NCBI RefSeq assembly: GCF_012516375.2
Contig: NZ_CP051204.2
Location: forward strand, 5,146,001-5,210,000
Direction of reading: 5' to 3'
DNA length: 64,000 nt
Source of the DNA: Chitinophaga oryzae
GTDB lineage: Bacteria; Bacteroidota; Bacteroidia; Chitinophagales; Chitinophagaceae
Shown: piece after piece, positions 1 through 8,589 of the stretch
How positions within the stretch are numbered: the stretch's first letter is position 1
Layout: the number at the start of each line of letters is the position of its first letter
Made by a program: the position numbers and the translations under genes
The notes under the pieces: generated by a model
The model's input: only the letters and a program-made list of their open reading frames with translations
The model's database searches: none
What the model was told of the DNA's origin: nothing

Positions 1-1627
1 CCGCCGGAAGTCGGGAGAATCCATCTTTACAAATAAAAAAACGGAAGTCGACCGGGCCTTTTTCTGCAAATAAACCGATGCTGGTCCCTACCCAGCTGTT
101 AAAATCGGGCTGCGCTTTATCGATGGGCGTTGCGCTCACCGGCAGGCCCACCTGTTGCCAGTCTTTGCCGTTCGTGCTAAAGAAGCCGGTCAGCCGGTGC
201 CCAAACCGTTCCAGTTTCAGCCAAACATCCTTTCCCTTGTGATATGGCATTTCCCGCAGCGCAGTATCCAATTGCAATACAATACGCGGGCTGTTGCCAT
301 GGTCATAATAAAGGCGGGCAAACACGCTTTGTTTTCCGTTGGTCAGATAAATACCGCCATGTGCCTCCGGAACAGGGGCATCCACCCTTATGCGGGTAAC
401 GGCCGTATAATAATGGTCTGTTTCCTTTTGCAACAGGTGTGCGCGGGCACTATCAGGAGACAGGCGGACCCACCCTTTGCGCTGCGTCAGCGAATAGGCC
501 GCAGCGGCGCGTTGTGTTAAGAAGTGCCACCAGGAGCCCAGGCTGTCGCTGTCAAAACGATCTGTATGCACACTACGCCAGGGTGTGTTATTATTATCCA
601 GTGCGGGTTTTGCCACAGGCCCGCTAACCGGCGCCTCCCCCCAGGGGCGGTCGCCTTCCCAGGCTACACGATAAAGTGAGGTTTGCCGTCCCATACCGGA
701 CCAGTCGTCGTCGCCATGCTTTTCATAGCTCTGGCCTATCGTCCACCAGGTGCCATCTGCGAGTTGTACAGGCGCTGAAATATGATTGGGGCGAGGGAAA
801 GCATTATTCGGGTCGGTAATGGGCCTGAAAAAATCGCCCAGTCGTTCCCACTTAGAGGAATCCGCCGTTAGTGTTGTTGTCCGCAAAACATACTGACCAC
901 CGGACACGTCACCCGCAGGGAAATAATAATAATATCCGTTACGCTTGCACATCACAGGACCTTCCGCCCAACTGTACTGCAGTCCGGCATTCATCCAGTC
1001 CAGATTGATCACGGAACCGGTGAGTTGCCCGTCCTGCCCAAGCGCCTGTATCCTGTTCACTTTCTGGCCATTTTTAATCAACATATAGGGCTTGCCGTCA
1101 TCATCAACAAAAATGGAGTTATCATAACCAAGCGGACCGGTACGAACATTTTCCCGTACCCGCACCGGAGCGGACCATGGCCCTGCCGGTGATGGCGCCT
1201 TAGCAAACCATTGTCCATGGGAAGAAAAGTAGATCCAGTAGGAACCGTAAAAGTACGTGAGGGCGCCCTGCCATACACCGCTCCCCGGACGGTCCGTTAC
1301 AATATCAGTATTGGAGGGCGGCAAAACGCGGGCAATCACTCTCCAGTGTACCAGGTCTTTGGAATGATAGATAGGGAGATAAGGGTTAAAATGGAAAGAG
1401 GAACCGCAGTGATAGAAGTCATTACCCACCTTTAGCAACGTTGGATCAGGGTGATCACCAGGCAAGACCGGATTGACATAGGTATTTACCCCCGAATAAA
1501 AACGTGCATCGCCGGCATCCGCCACCGGTTGGGGATCGGCTTGCCATGCCGGGGAACTTTGTTGGGCAAGGCCGTTTATCATCAAACTTAAACATACAAA
1601 GACAAAAGCGACAGGTCTTAAAAACAT
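1..1627 (-). CDS. Glycoside hydrolase family 43 (beta-xylosidase / alpha-L-arabinofuranosidase type), C-terminus cut by the window edge
   Basis: This is an exo-acting or debranching enzyme for xylan or arabinan, probably periplasmic. Reading the minus strand from the ATG at 1627 gives 542 codons with no stop before the edge. A signal peptide covers about residues 1-21 (ends GLAQ). The three GH43 acidic residues are visible: the general base Asp61 in HPDPT, the pKa-modulating Asp169 in GYDNSIFVDDDG, and the general acid Glu222 in AEGP. From about residue 350 a second domain starts (RFDSDSLGSWW) that resembles the concanavalin-like C-terminal module of GH43 xylosidases. It is divergent from the GH11 xylanase, with 338 bp between the starts. 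Family assignment is firm from motifs; whether it removes xylose or arabinose cannot be read from sequence alone. Confidence 0.9.
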   Translation of the reverse strand, partial: MFLRPVAFVFVCLSLMINGLAQQSSPAWQADPQPVADAGDARFYSGVNTYVNPVLPGDHPDPTLLKVGNDFYHCGSSFHFNPYLPIYHSKDLVHWRVIARVLPPSNTDIVTDRPGSGVWQGALTYFYGSYWIYFSSHGQWFAKAPSPAGPWSAPVRVRENVRTGPLGYDNSIFVDDDGKPYMLIKNGQKVNRIQALGQDGQLTGSVINLDWMNAGLQYSWAEGPVMCKRNGYYYYFPAGDVSGGQYVLRTTTLTADSSKWERLGDFFRPITDPNNAFPRPNHISAPVQLADGTWWTIGQSYEKHGDDDWSGMGRQTSLYRVAWEGDRPWGEAPVSGPVAKPALDNNNTPWRSVHTDRFDSDSLGSWWHFLTQRAAAAYSLTQRKGWVRLSPDSARAHLLQKETDHYYTAVTRIRVDAPVPEAHGGIYLTNGKQSVFARLYYDHGNSPRIVLQLDTALREMPYHKGKDVWLKLERFGHRLTGFFSTNGKDWQQVGLPVSATPIDKAQPDFNSWVGTSIGLFAEKGPVDFRFFICKDGFSRLPA

Positions 1628-1882
1628 CTGGCAAACGATTTTTTGTGACGACAAGATACCCCTGTGCCCTTCAGCAGACTGCCACAAATGTTGAAATGAA
1701 GGGTAAAAATGTTTCGTCCGGGAATATAACGGCCCCCCTGATTGAATACCAGGAGGACCAACCGACGCAAGGATGAGCGGAGGGCCTCCCGGGAAGTGTT
1801 TTCCCGTACCGGGGGAATTTCAATGCTTTCTATGGACAATATGACGTTTGGGAGCAGGCCAACGATAAGCGGTGTATGAACA

Positions 1883-1915
1883 TTTGTGTAACAAATTCGG
1901 CGATTATTAGCATTG
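1883..1915 (+). promoter_or_regulatory. Candidate Bacteroidota promoter for the GH11 xylanase gene
   Basis: TTTG at 1883-1886 is followed after 21 bp by TAGCATTG at 1908-1915, one base off the TAnnTTTG -7 consensus. It lies about 50 bp before the xylanase ATG. The 338-bp divergent gap holds no other gene that I can support. Confidence 0.35.
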
Positions 1916-1965
1916 TTCCATTTTTAAATATGTTTCTTTTGTTTCTCTAACAAAATAACCACGAT

Positions 1966-2724
1966 ATGAAAAAACAAAACCCACTAACAAGCGTAACCAG
2001 GAAGGTTACTTTTAGCGCTGCAGCCATTGTGGCACTTGCCGGCGCTACAATTTTAACAAGCTGTAAAAAAGAGGCAGAGACCCAGCCCGGGGGAGTTGGT
2101 ACGGAGCGTCCTTTCAAAGCCGCGACCGAATCCTACCAATCGGGTACACATAACGGCTTCTTTTGGTCGCTTTGGAAAAGTGATGGCGCTACCGGTACCG
2201 TTAATTACGCAAATGGCGCCGGTGGCAATTACAGCGTTAACTGGAACGGATTTAACGGCAATTTTACGTGCGGCAAAGGCTATTCGGCAGGCTCTCCAAC
2301 CTACAAAATAGGATATAATCTCGGTACTTATGCCAATTCCGGTGGCGGTACCTTCGGCTGGTACGGATGGAGCCGGAACCCTTATTATGAGTATTATGTG
2401 AATGAAACATGGGGGGCAGTGTCACCTCATACCGGTACTTACTTAGGCACATTTGAAAGCGATGGGGCAGGCTATAACGTATGGACCCGCTGGATGACAG
2501 GTAAAAATATCGATGGCGGCGACGGCTTCCGGCAGATTTATAGCTCCAGAGTTACAAAAGTTTCTACCGGACAAAATCACGTCATTACTTTTGCCAACCA
2601 CTATAACAAGTGGAGTAGTTTAGGATACACACTTGGCCAGTTAAATATTCCGGCTATTATGGTTTCAGAGACCTGGGGCTCTAATACCAATGGCAATATC
2701 AACTGTACCATCTGGATGCAATAA
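1966..2724 (+). CDS. GH11 endo-1,4-beta-xylanase, lipoprotein
   Basis: It cuts internal beta-1,4 linkages of xylan, giving oligosaccharides. The 252-residue protein starts with an N-terminal helix and a lipobox (LTSC, lipidated Cys33), so it is probably surface- or periplasm-anchored. The rest is a single GH11 jelly-roll domain with its Gly/Tyr/Trp-rich strands. The nucleophile is Glu142 in PYYEYYV and the acid/base is Glu235 in VSETWGSNTNGN. Length fits a minimal GH11 with no carbohydrate-binding module. It is divergent from the GH43 gene, which suggests joint use of xylan or arabinoxylan. It is followed by a perfect hairpin at 2751-2779. Confidence 0.93.
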   Translation: MKKQNPLTSVTRKVTFSAAAIVALAGATILTSCKKEAETQPGGVGTERPFKAATESYQSGTHNGFFWSLWKSDGATGTVNYANGAGGNYSVNWNGFNGNFTCGKGYSAGSPTYKIGYNLGTYANSGGGTFGWYGWSRNPYYEYYVNETWGAVSPHTGTYLGTFESDGAGYNVWTRWMTGKNIDGGDGFRQIYSSRVTKVSTGQNHVITFANHYNKWSSLGYTLGQLNIPAIMVSETWGSNTNGNINCTIWMQ

Positions 2725-2750
2725 ACACCAGCTTGATGAATGACACACAA

Positions 2751-2779
2751 ATACTGCCTGGCTTTCTGTCAGGCAGTAT
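2751..2779 (+). terminator. Perfect hairpin after the xylanase gene
   Basis: A 10-bp perfect stem (ATACTGCCTG / CAGGCAGTAT) with a 9-nt loop starts 26 bp after the xylanase stop. No T-run follows, so it may act as a 3'-end stabiliser or a weak terminator. The next lipoprotein gene starts 52 bp beyond it. Confidence 0.55.
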
Positions 2780-2830
2780 CTAATGCAGTATTCCCTGCCC
2801 GGATTCCTTAATATTATTCAACCACCAGCT

Positions 2831-3292
2831 ATGATGAGATCAGCACCCTATTTTCTTGCATCCTTCATTTTTGTGCTTGCTGCCTGCGATTCCTCCAATC
2901 TTCAAAACATGGAAGGAAACAAAAAATATTTAACCGGGAAATGGTATAGATTTTCATTGGAAAATGGGTATAGCGAGTTTGATATTGATTCGCAATACGT
3001 CGTTTTCTATAACCAGAAAGTCGGCCGGTTCGGGCTTCCCTACAAAATAGAAAATGATTCCCTGAAATACCTTACAAATTACTACGCAGCTAAGATCACG
3101 GACTATGGCGACTCCGTACTTCTTGAAGGCAACGATAATACCACCGCTACTTTATACAGGTTTAAAGAACCGGACCTTCCTTTCAAGGCCATTCCTGAAG
3201 TAAAAGATTCTTTGTCATTTGCCGCCTACATCGCAGGCTTCGATAAAAGATTAGTCCGGGAATTTGAAAAAGCCGGCATAAAAATCCAATAA
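2831..3292 (+). CDS. Small lipoprotein of unknown function
   Basis: I do not recognise the family. The start chosen is the first of two adjacent ATGs (2831, 2834) because a clean lipoprotein signal follows (FIFVLAAC, Cys about 18). An upstream in-frame start at 2783 would add 16 residues before the signal and is less likely. The mature part, about 135 residues, is polar and strand-rich, with LTGKWYR near its N-terminus in the way of lipocalin-like lipoproteins, but this similarity is weak. It has no cysteines after the lipidated one. It sits between the xylanase and the beta-helix gene, so it may belong to the glycan locus; that is inference. Confidence 0.6.
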   Translation: MMRSAPYFLASFIFVLAACDSSNLQNMEGNKKYLTGKWYRFSLENGYSEFDIDSQYVVFYNQKVGRFGLPYKIENDSLKYLTNYYAAKITDYGDSVLLEGNDNTTATLYRFKEPDLPFKAIPEVKDSLSFAAYIAGFDKRLVREFEKAGIKIQ

Positions 3293-3311
3293 ACAGGATT
3301 TGCAATTCTTA

Positions 3312-3540
3312 TCAGGAAGCTAATTCGCCATTCATGCCGTCTGCGCCACCTCCATGGCCCAAACTTCTCCATCCGTCCCTCATGCGTTTGACATAATTGC
3401 CCGCTTTCACAAAATCAAGCCCCGCAAAAGCCTGTTCGTTGTAATGCTGCCAGGAGACGTCCGGCGGTCAGTTTCCTGTCGGCAATGGCCATGTCGCCGC
3501 GGGGCATGAACTTGCCGGCGTCGTTTATGCCCTTTCGCAA
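3312..3540 (-). pseudogene. Probable decayed gene fragment, two frames
   Basis: The 434-bp gap before the beta-helix gene has no intact gene. On the minus strand one frame reads GKFMPRGDMAIADRKLTA and then a second frame takes over near 3470 with HYNEQAFAGLDFVKAGNYVK and continues to a stop at 3312-3314. The two pieces together read like the C-terminal end of a real protein broken by a frameshift. I cannot name the family. It could be chance; base composition is GC-rich and similar to neighbouring coding DNA. Confidence 0.35.
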
Positions 3541-3725
3541 CAACTATATAAACTATTTGTAAATAGTTAAATGTCAATAAATTAAAACTTTGATCGTACT
3601 TTGTCTGCTGTTTGTTCGCAGTTTTTCGGCGTTTCTGTTTGCTCCAACCCACCCGCTGCCAATAGATTTGAATCTGCCTGGTGAGCCAGCTGAAAAACTA
3701 ACAATTCCACTCAAGCATTCCACAT

Positions 3726-5324
3726 ATGAAAAAAACAAAAAAGCACGTACCCTACCTGCTGGGATTTCTTATCCTGCAACCTTTATTGCTAAGTTCCTGT
3801 TACAAAGAATGGCCTCCTATCGGCGCCGGATGGCCTCCTGACCATACCGGCCCGGTAGTTACCACTACCCGGTATTATGTAGATACCAACGGGTCTGACA
3901 CCAGCAACGGTCTGTCCCCCGCCACAGCCTGGAAAACGCTCAGCAAGGTAAACTCGGTCACCTTTAAGCCCGGCGACTCCATCCTGTTTAAAAGAGGGGG
4001 CGCCTGGACAGGTACGCTGGTCATTAAAAGTTCCGGCACGGCTGATGCAAAAATTACCTTCAGCGCCTATGGTTCGGGGGATAAACCCCGGATAACCGGT
4101 AATAATGCCACCTTGTCGGCCGTATTGATCCAGGATGCCCGGTACCTTACATTTGAAAATTTTGACATCAGCCATCCACGGGCAGTGCGTCCACCGGATA
4201 TGGCGCTGTGCGGCATTTATGTAGCGCTCGCCACCAACGGCAGCTACCCGGGCGTCACGATCCGGAACAATCACATCCATGATGTAGAAGGCATGCCTAT
4301 CACCAACCGGCATATGCAGGGAGGCATCTTTATCCGCTCCAATGCAGCACAGGCCTACTTCGATAGCCTGCGGATAGAAGACAATCACCTCGAACGTTGT
4401 TCTTCCCGGGGCATCCTGCTCGGCGATGGCAGCAACAAAGACACCACGTTCTACAACAATCATGTCATCATCCGCAAAAATGTGATCGACAACACCGCCC
4501 TGGAAGGCATCATCGTGTATACCGCGAAAAATGTGCTGATAGAACGTAACCGCGTATTGAATGCCGGCGCCTATACCCTCGGGGTAAATATGAATATTGT
4601 GCTCGCAGGTTTATGGGGCCGCGGTAAAGACATGACCATTCAATATAACGAAGTAGCCTATACGCGGCTCACTAACCCCGTTCCCTATTCCTCGATGGAC
4701 TCAGAAGCATTCGATATCGATCTGAGTAGTCCCGGCTACACCATTATCCAATATAACTATTCACATGACAATGCAGGCGGCTTCTTCCTGCACATGGGCG
4801 ATCCCGGGCCCAGTTTCACCCGGGGTATTGTCCGTTACAATATCAGTCAGAATGATGGCAACGGCTTTGGAGGCAGGACCTTCGAATTACACGGGCATCC
4901 CAATGGTAAAGTAGTGCCTATCTATATATATAATAATACTTTTTACAACGACTCGCTGGTGGGCGTAATGGACAGGGCCGGCGGAACAGGCGTCCATCCG
5001 GGGCTGGAATTCCGGAACAATATCTTCTATGCACCGGCGCTTCAATTCGACGACCAGGCCAATATCGTGTACGACCACAATCTTTATTATCCCGGGGCCA
5101 AAGCAGCGAGCGACAGCAACGCCCTGGCGGCCAATCCCCGCCTCACAGCACCTGGCACAGGTGGCAGCGGTATGAACACCGTCAACGGGTATAAACTGTT
5201 GCCCGGCTCCCCGGCTGTTAACACCGGCATTCTCATCAATGGCAACGGCGGCAGAGATTTCTTTGGCCTCCCTGTTTCCAGCGCTAAACCGCCCACCATT
5301 GGCGCAGCTGAAAAAGATTATTAG
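3726..5324 (+). CDS. Right-handed parallel beta-helix lipoprotein, possible polysaccharide lyase or binding protein
   Basis: The 532-residue protein has a lipoprotein signal (LLLSSC, Cys25) followed by YYVDTNGSDTSNGLSPATAW, the entry motif common in secreted beta-helix proteins (DUF1565-like). After that come many coil repeats rich in Asn ladders (RNNHIHDV, RKNVIDN, IERNRVLN, QYNYSHDN, YNNTFYND). Such folds hold pectate, alginate and other lyases, but also non-enzymatic glycan binders, and I see no clear catalytic set. The gene lies just before susC/susD and a GH105-like gene that acts on lyase products, so a lyase or rhamnogalacturonan-type role is reasonable but inferred. The start is the ATG directly before the signal peptide. 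Confidence 0.75.
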   Translation: MKKTKKHVPYLLGFLILQPLLLSSCYKEWPPIGAGWPPDHTGPVVTTTRYYVDTNGSDTSNGLSPATAWKTLSKVNSVTFKPGDSILFKRGGAWTGTLVIKSSGTADAKITFSAYGSGDKPRITGNNATLSAVLIQDARYLTFENFDISHPRAVRPPDMALCGIYVALATNGSYPGVTIRNNHIHDVEGMPITNRHMQGGIFIRSNAAQAYFDSLRIEDNHLERCSSRGILLGDGSNKDTTFYNNHVIIRKNVIDNTALEGIIVYTAKNVLIERNRVLNAGAYTLGVNMNIVLAGLWGRGKDMTIQYNEVAYTRLTNPVPYSSMDSEAFDIDLSSPGYTIIQYNYSHDNAGGFFLHMGDPGPSFTRGIVRYNISQNDGNGFGGRTFELHGHPNGKVVPIYIYNNTFYNDSLVGVMDRAGGTGVHPGLEFRNNIFYAPALQFDDQANIVYDHNLYYPGAKAASDSNALAANPRLTAPGTGGSGMNTVNGYKLLPGSPAVNTGILINGNGGRDFFGLPVSSAKPPTIGAAEKDY

Positions 5325-5382
5325 TCCCTGCACCTGTTTACCATTTATGCCAATTTTTAAAAACTAAAACGATGCAATTTAT

Positions 5383-8300
5383 ATGAGAATGCAGCAGTTA
5401 CTGAGCATGATATGCCTGCTATTGGCTTTTATTGCCGGTACTAAAGAAGTGCAGGCGCAGAGCATAACAATAAAAGGCGTGGTAATGTCCACGCAAAATA
5501 CGCCACTGCCGGGTGTTACCATAGCCGAACAGGGAACATCGAACATGACCAGCACCGATACCACCGGGCGATTTACGCTCACCCTGAAAAAGACACCGAC
5601 CGCACTGGCATTCAGCAGCATCGGGTTTGTCTCCAAAACAGTAGCAGTTACGGGCCAGCAGCGCACCCTGGAGATTGTGCTCGCCGACGATGCCAAACAG
5701 CTCAACGACATCGTAGTAATCGGATATGGTACGCAGAAAAAAGCCAACCTGACCGGCGCCGTCTCCTCCATAAAAACAAAAGATGTCTCCAGGATGGCCG
5801 TTACCGGCATTGCCACCCTGATCCAGGGCCGCGCCGCCGGCGTACAGGTCACCAACTCCAGTGGAGATCCAAGAGCCAACGGCACCGTGGTTATCCGCGG
5901 CGTAGGCAACATCCGGGGCATGTCGCCCCTCTATGTGATCGATGGCGTACCCGCCATCGGTAACACCGGATTTAACATCAACCCGAGAGACATTGAAGAC
6001 ATACAGATCCTTCGGGACGCCTCTTCTTCCGCCATTTATGGCTCCCGGGCTGCTGGCGGTGTTATCCTGATCACTACCAAAAAAGGGTCCCGCAATGAAA
6101 AGACAACGGTCGACATCTCGCTGAGCCAGGGCTACAGCAATGGTACTTTTCTGCCTAAGCTATTAGGCACACCGGATTACAAAAGAGCCTGGAGCGCCAT
6201 CAATCCAGCCGCCGCCGGCTGGGATGAATCGGTAAACACCAACTGGGTAGATTATTTATATGGTACCGGGAAAGAACAGAACTATAACGCCGCCGTCAGC
6301 GGGGGTAACCAAAAGCAGAACTATTACCTGTCAGCAGGCTACCGGCGCGCAGATGGTATCGTGAATAACTCCTGGTCCGAACGCTACAGCGTGCGTATCA
6401 ACAGTGACCTGAACATAGGAAAGAAAGTAAAGATCGGCGAAAGATTAAATCTTTACTCTTACCGCGAGAACCCGCCGGTGATCACCGGCACCCAGGCTAA
6501 TGCCTATGCGCTGCCATTCCGCTCTACGCCTATGATGCGGCCCAGGAACGACGACGGTTCCTGGGCCGGGCTCCCCTCCTCCGGCAATTACAACGGCGGC
6601 AACTGGGCTGCCTATGTGAATACCACCGACAGAAGATACAATTCCCTCGAAGCGGAAGGCAATATGTATATCGACTACGAACCCATCAGGGACCTGCATA
6701 TCCGCGCTACCGGCGCGGCCGGCTGGAGCACCAGCATGGCCCGGCAATTTGAAGCCAAATGGTATGTATCCGGTCAATCCAACCAGCCACAGGATAACCT
6801 GAGAAAACAAAGCGCTTTGACCATCGCCTACCTGGGCAACCTGGTGGCTTCCTATGATAAAAAAATCGGTTCCCATGAATTCAAAATACTGGTGGGGACC
6901 GAAGGCCGGCAAACTTCTGCCGATAACCTGGCCGGGTCTATCTATGCAGTAAATTCGGCGTACTCCGTTCCGGTGATTGCCGACGCATTCCCGGTAGGTT
7001 TTGCGGAGTCGTCCGATCTGAGCAACGTGCCCGCCAATACCAGCGGCCGCTCTACCGATATCAACTACGGCATTACCCGTATGCTGAGTTATTTCGGAAG
7101 GGTGAATTACTCCTATAAAGACAAGTACCTGTTTGAAGCCAACCTGCGCCAGGATATCAGCGACCGGTTTGCCCCCGCCTACCGGGCAGGCACCTTCCCT
7201 TCTGCCGCCCTGGGCTGGAGATTAATGGAGGAAAATTTTATCAAAGACAAGATCCCTGCGTTATCCGATCTGAAACTGCGGCTTACCTACGGCAGCCTCG
7301 GCAACGACGGCGTAGGCAGCTATGCATACATCCCTTCGCTGGCCAACTACGACAAAACACAGTTCAACGAACTGCCCGGCACCGGCCCGGTAAACGGCTG
7401 GGGAATTGGCCGCGTAGCCAATAATAACATCCGCTGGGAAACGGTGGTCACCTCCAACATAGGACTGGACATCGGCTTTTTCCAGAACCGCCTGAACCTC
7501 ACAGTAGATTATTATATCCGCGATACCAAAAACATGCTGTATCAGCGCAATCTGCCACTCAGCTCCGGTATGGCTGGCGGACACTCATCTGCAGATACCT
7601 ATGCCCTGGATATGAACCTGGGCAAGATGCGCAACAAAGGACTAGAGGTAACCCTCAACTACCACGAAACATTCGGTAAACTGGGCGTTGATATTGGATT
7701 TAACGCCGCCTTCAACCGCAACAGGATCCTGTCGTTCGGAGGTGAAAAACTGCCGATCAGCGCGGGCACCGCCGGGGAATACTGGTCTGGTTCCGTCACC
7801 CGCACTGAATTGAACAGTCCTATCTCCCAGTTCTATGGTTTTAAAACCAAAGGATTGATACCCGATCAGAAAACCATCGATGACCTGAACGCAAAAGCAC
7901 AGGCCGCCGGTAAAGCGTTCTACTATGCAGCTGGAACAGGTCCCGGCGATATCTGGTATGAAGACCTGAACGGCGATAATACCATCGACGACAAGGACCG
8001 CACCATCATCGGGAACCCGCTTCCTAAAATGACCTACGGCTTCAACATTGGATTAACCTATCGCAATTTTGATCTTGCCGCATTCTTTAACGGAGCAATG
8101 GGCAATGATGTATACAACGGCGTGAATGGCTACTACCAGAGTATTTACAACGACTTCAACACCACTTCCCAGGTATTCAACAGTTCCTTCATGTATGGCA
8201 ATGGCTTAACCGGCCAGCCCAGGTGGGGATATTTAAATGGTACCGCCTTCCAGTATGATCCTAATGGCAACTATAAAAGGATCTCCGATTTTCATATAGA

Positions 8301-8559
8301 GAAGGGCTCCTTCCTGCGCCTGCAGAATTTACAGGTAGGTTATAACCTGCCTAAAAGGCTGCTGGACCGCATCCATCTATCGAACCTTAGGATTTATTAC
8401 AGCGGGCAGAATTTATTTGTGATCACCAAAGTGAAAAACGTAGACCCGGAAGTAGGTTATGCCGGCGCCAATGCCACCGCCCTGGCACAGGGGATCATTT
8501 CCGCCGAGGTGTATCCTAAAACAAGGCTGCATGCATTTGGCATTGAACTCAAGTTCTGA
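5383..8559 (+). CDS. SusC/RagA-type TonB-dependent outer-membrane transporter
   Basis: It imports oligosaccharides across the outer membrane using TonB energy. The 1058-residue protein has a signal peptide (to VQAQ, about residue 26) and a carboxypeptidase-regulatory-like domain at about 28-105 (ITIKGVVMSTQNTPLPGVTI). Next come the plug with its conserved start (VVIGYGTQKKANLTGAVSSI), the LYVIDGVP motif, and then the beta-barrel. It has no N-terminal STN signalling domain, which fits the absence of a sigma/FecR pair here. SusD follows 30 bp later, so the two form the usual lidded transporter. The substrate is probably the xylan or pectin fragments made by the flanking enzymes (inference). Confidence 0.93.
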   Translation: MRMQQLLSMICLLLAFIAGTKEVQAQSITIKGVVMSTQNTPLPGVTIAEQGTSNMTSTDTTGRFTLTLKKTPTALAFSSIGFVSKTVAVTGQQRTLEIVLADDAKQLNDIVVIGYGTQKKANLTGAVSSIKTKDVSRMAVTGIATLIQGRAAGVQVTNSSGDPRANGTVVIRGVGNIRGMSPLYVIDGVPAIGNTGFNINPRDIEDIQILRDASSSAIYGSRAAGGVILITTKKGSRNEKTTVDISLSQGYSNGTFLPKLLGTPDYKRAWSAINPAAAGWDESVNTNWVDYLYGTGKEQNYNAAVSGGNQKQNYYLSAGYRRADGIVNNSWSERYSVRINSDLNIGKKVKIGERLNLYSYRENPPVITGTQANAYALPFRSTPMMRPRNDDGSWAGLPSSGNYNGGNWAAYVNTTDRRYNSLEAEGNMYIDYEPIRDLHIRATGAAGWSTSMARQFEAKWYVSGQSNQPQDNLRKQSALTIAYLGNLVASYDKKIGSHEFKILVGTEGRQTSADNLAGSIYAVNSAYSVPVIADAFPVGFAESSDLSNVPANTSGRSTDINYGITRMLSYFGRVNYSYKDKYLFEANLRQDISDRFAPAYRAGTFPSAALGWRLMEENFIKDKIPALSDLKLRLTYGSLGNDGVGSYAYIPSLANYDKTQFNELPGTGPVNGWGIGRVANNNIRWETVVTSNIGLDIGFFQNRLNLTVDYYIRDTKNMLYQRNLPLSSGMAGGHSSADTYALDMNLGKMRNKGLEVTLNYHETFGKLGVDIGFNAAFNRNRILSFGGEKLPISAGTAGEYWSGSVTRTELNSPISQFYGFKTKGLIPDQKTIDDLNAKAQAAGKAFYYAAGTGPGDIWYEDLNGDNTIDDKDRTIIGNPLPKMTYGFNIGLTYRNFDLAAFFNGAMGNDVYNGVNGYYQSIYNDFNTTSQVFNSSFMYGNGLTGQPRWGYLNGTAFQYDPNGNYKRISDFHIEKGSFLRLQNLQVGYNLPKRLLDRIHLSNLRIYYSGQNLFVITKVKNVDPEVGYAGANATALAQGIISAEVYPKTRLHAFGIELKF

Positions 8560-8589
8560 CGGTCCCTTTAAACAAAAAAATTATCATTC

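Noticed and set aside
3789..4463. 224-residue minus-strand ORF inside the beta-helix gene
   Set aside because: It is the antisense shadow of a GC-rich gene whose plus-strand reading has a lipoprotein signal and Asn-ladder repeats.
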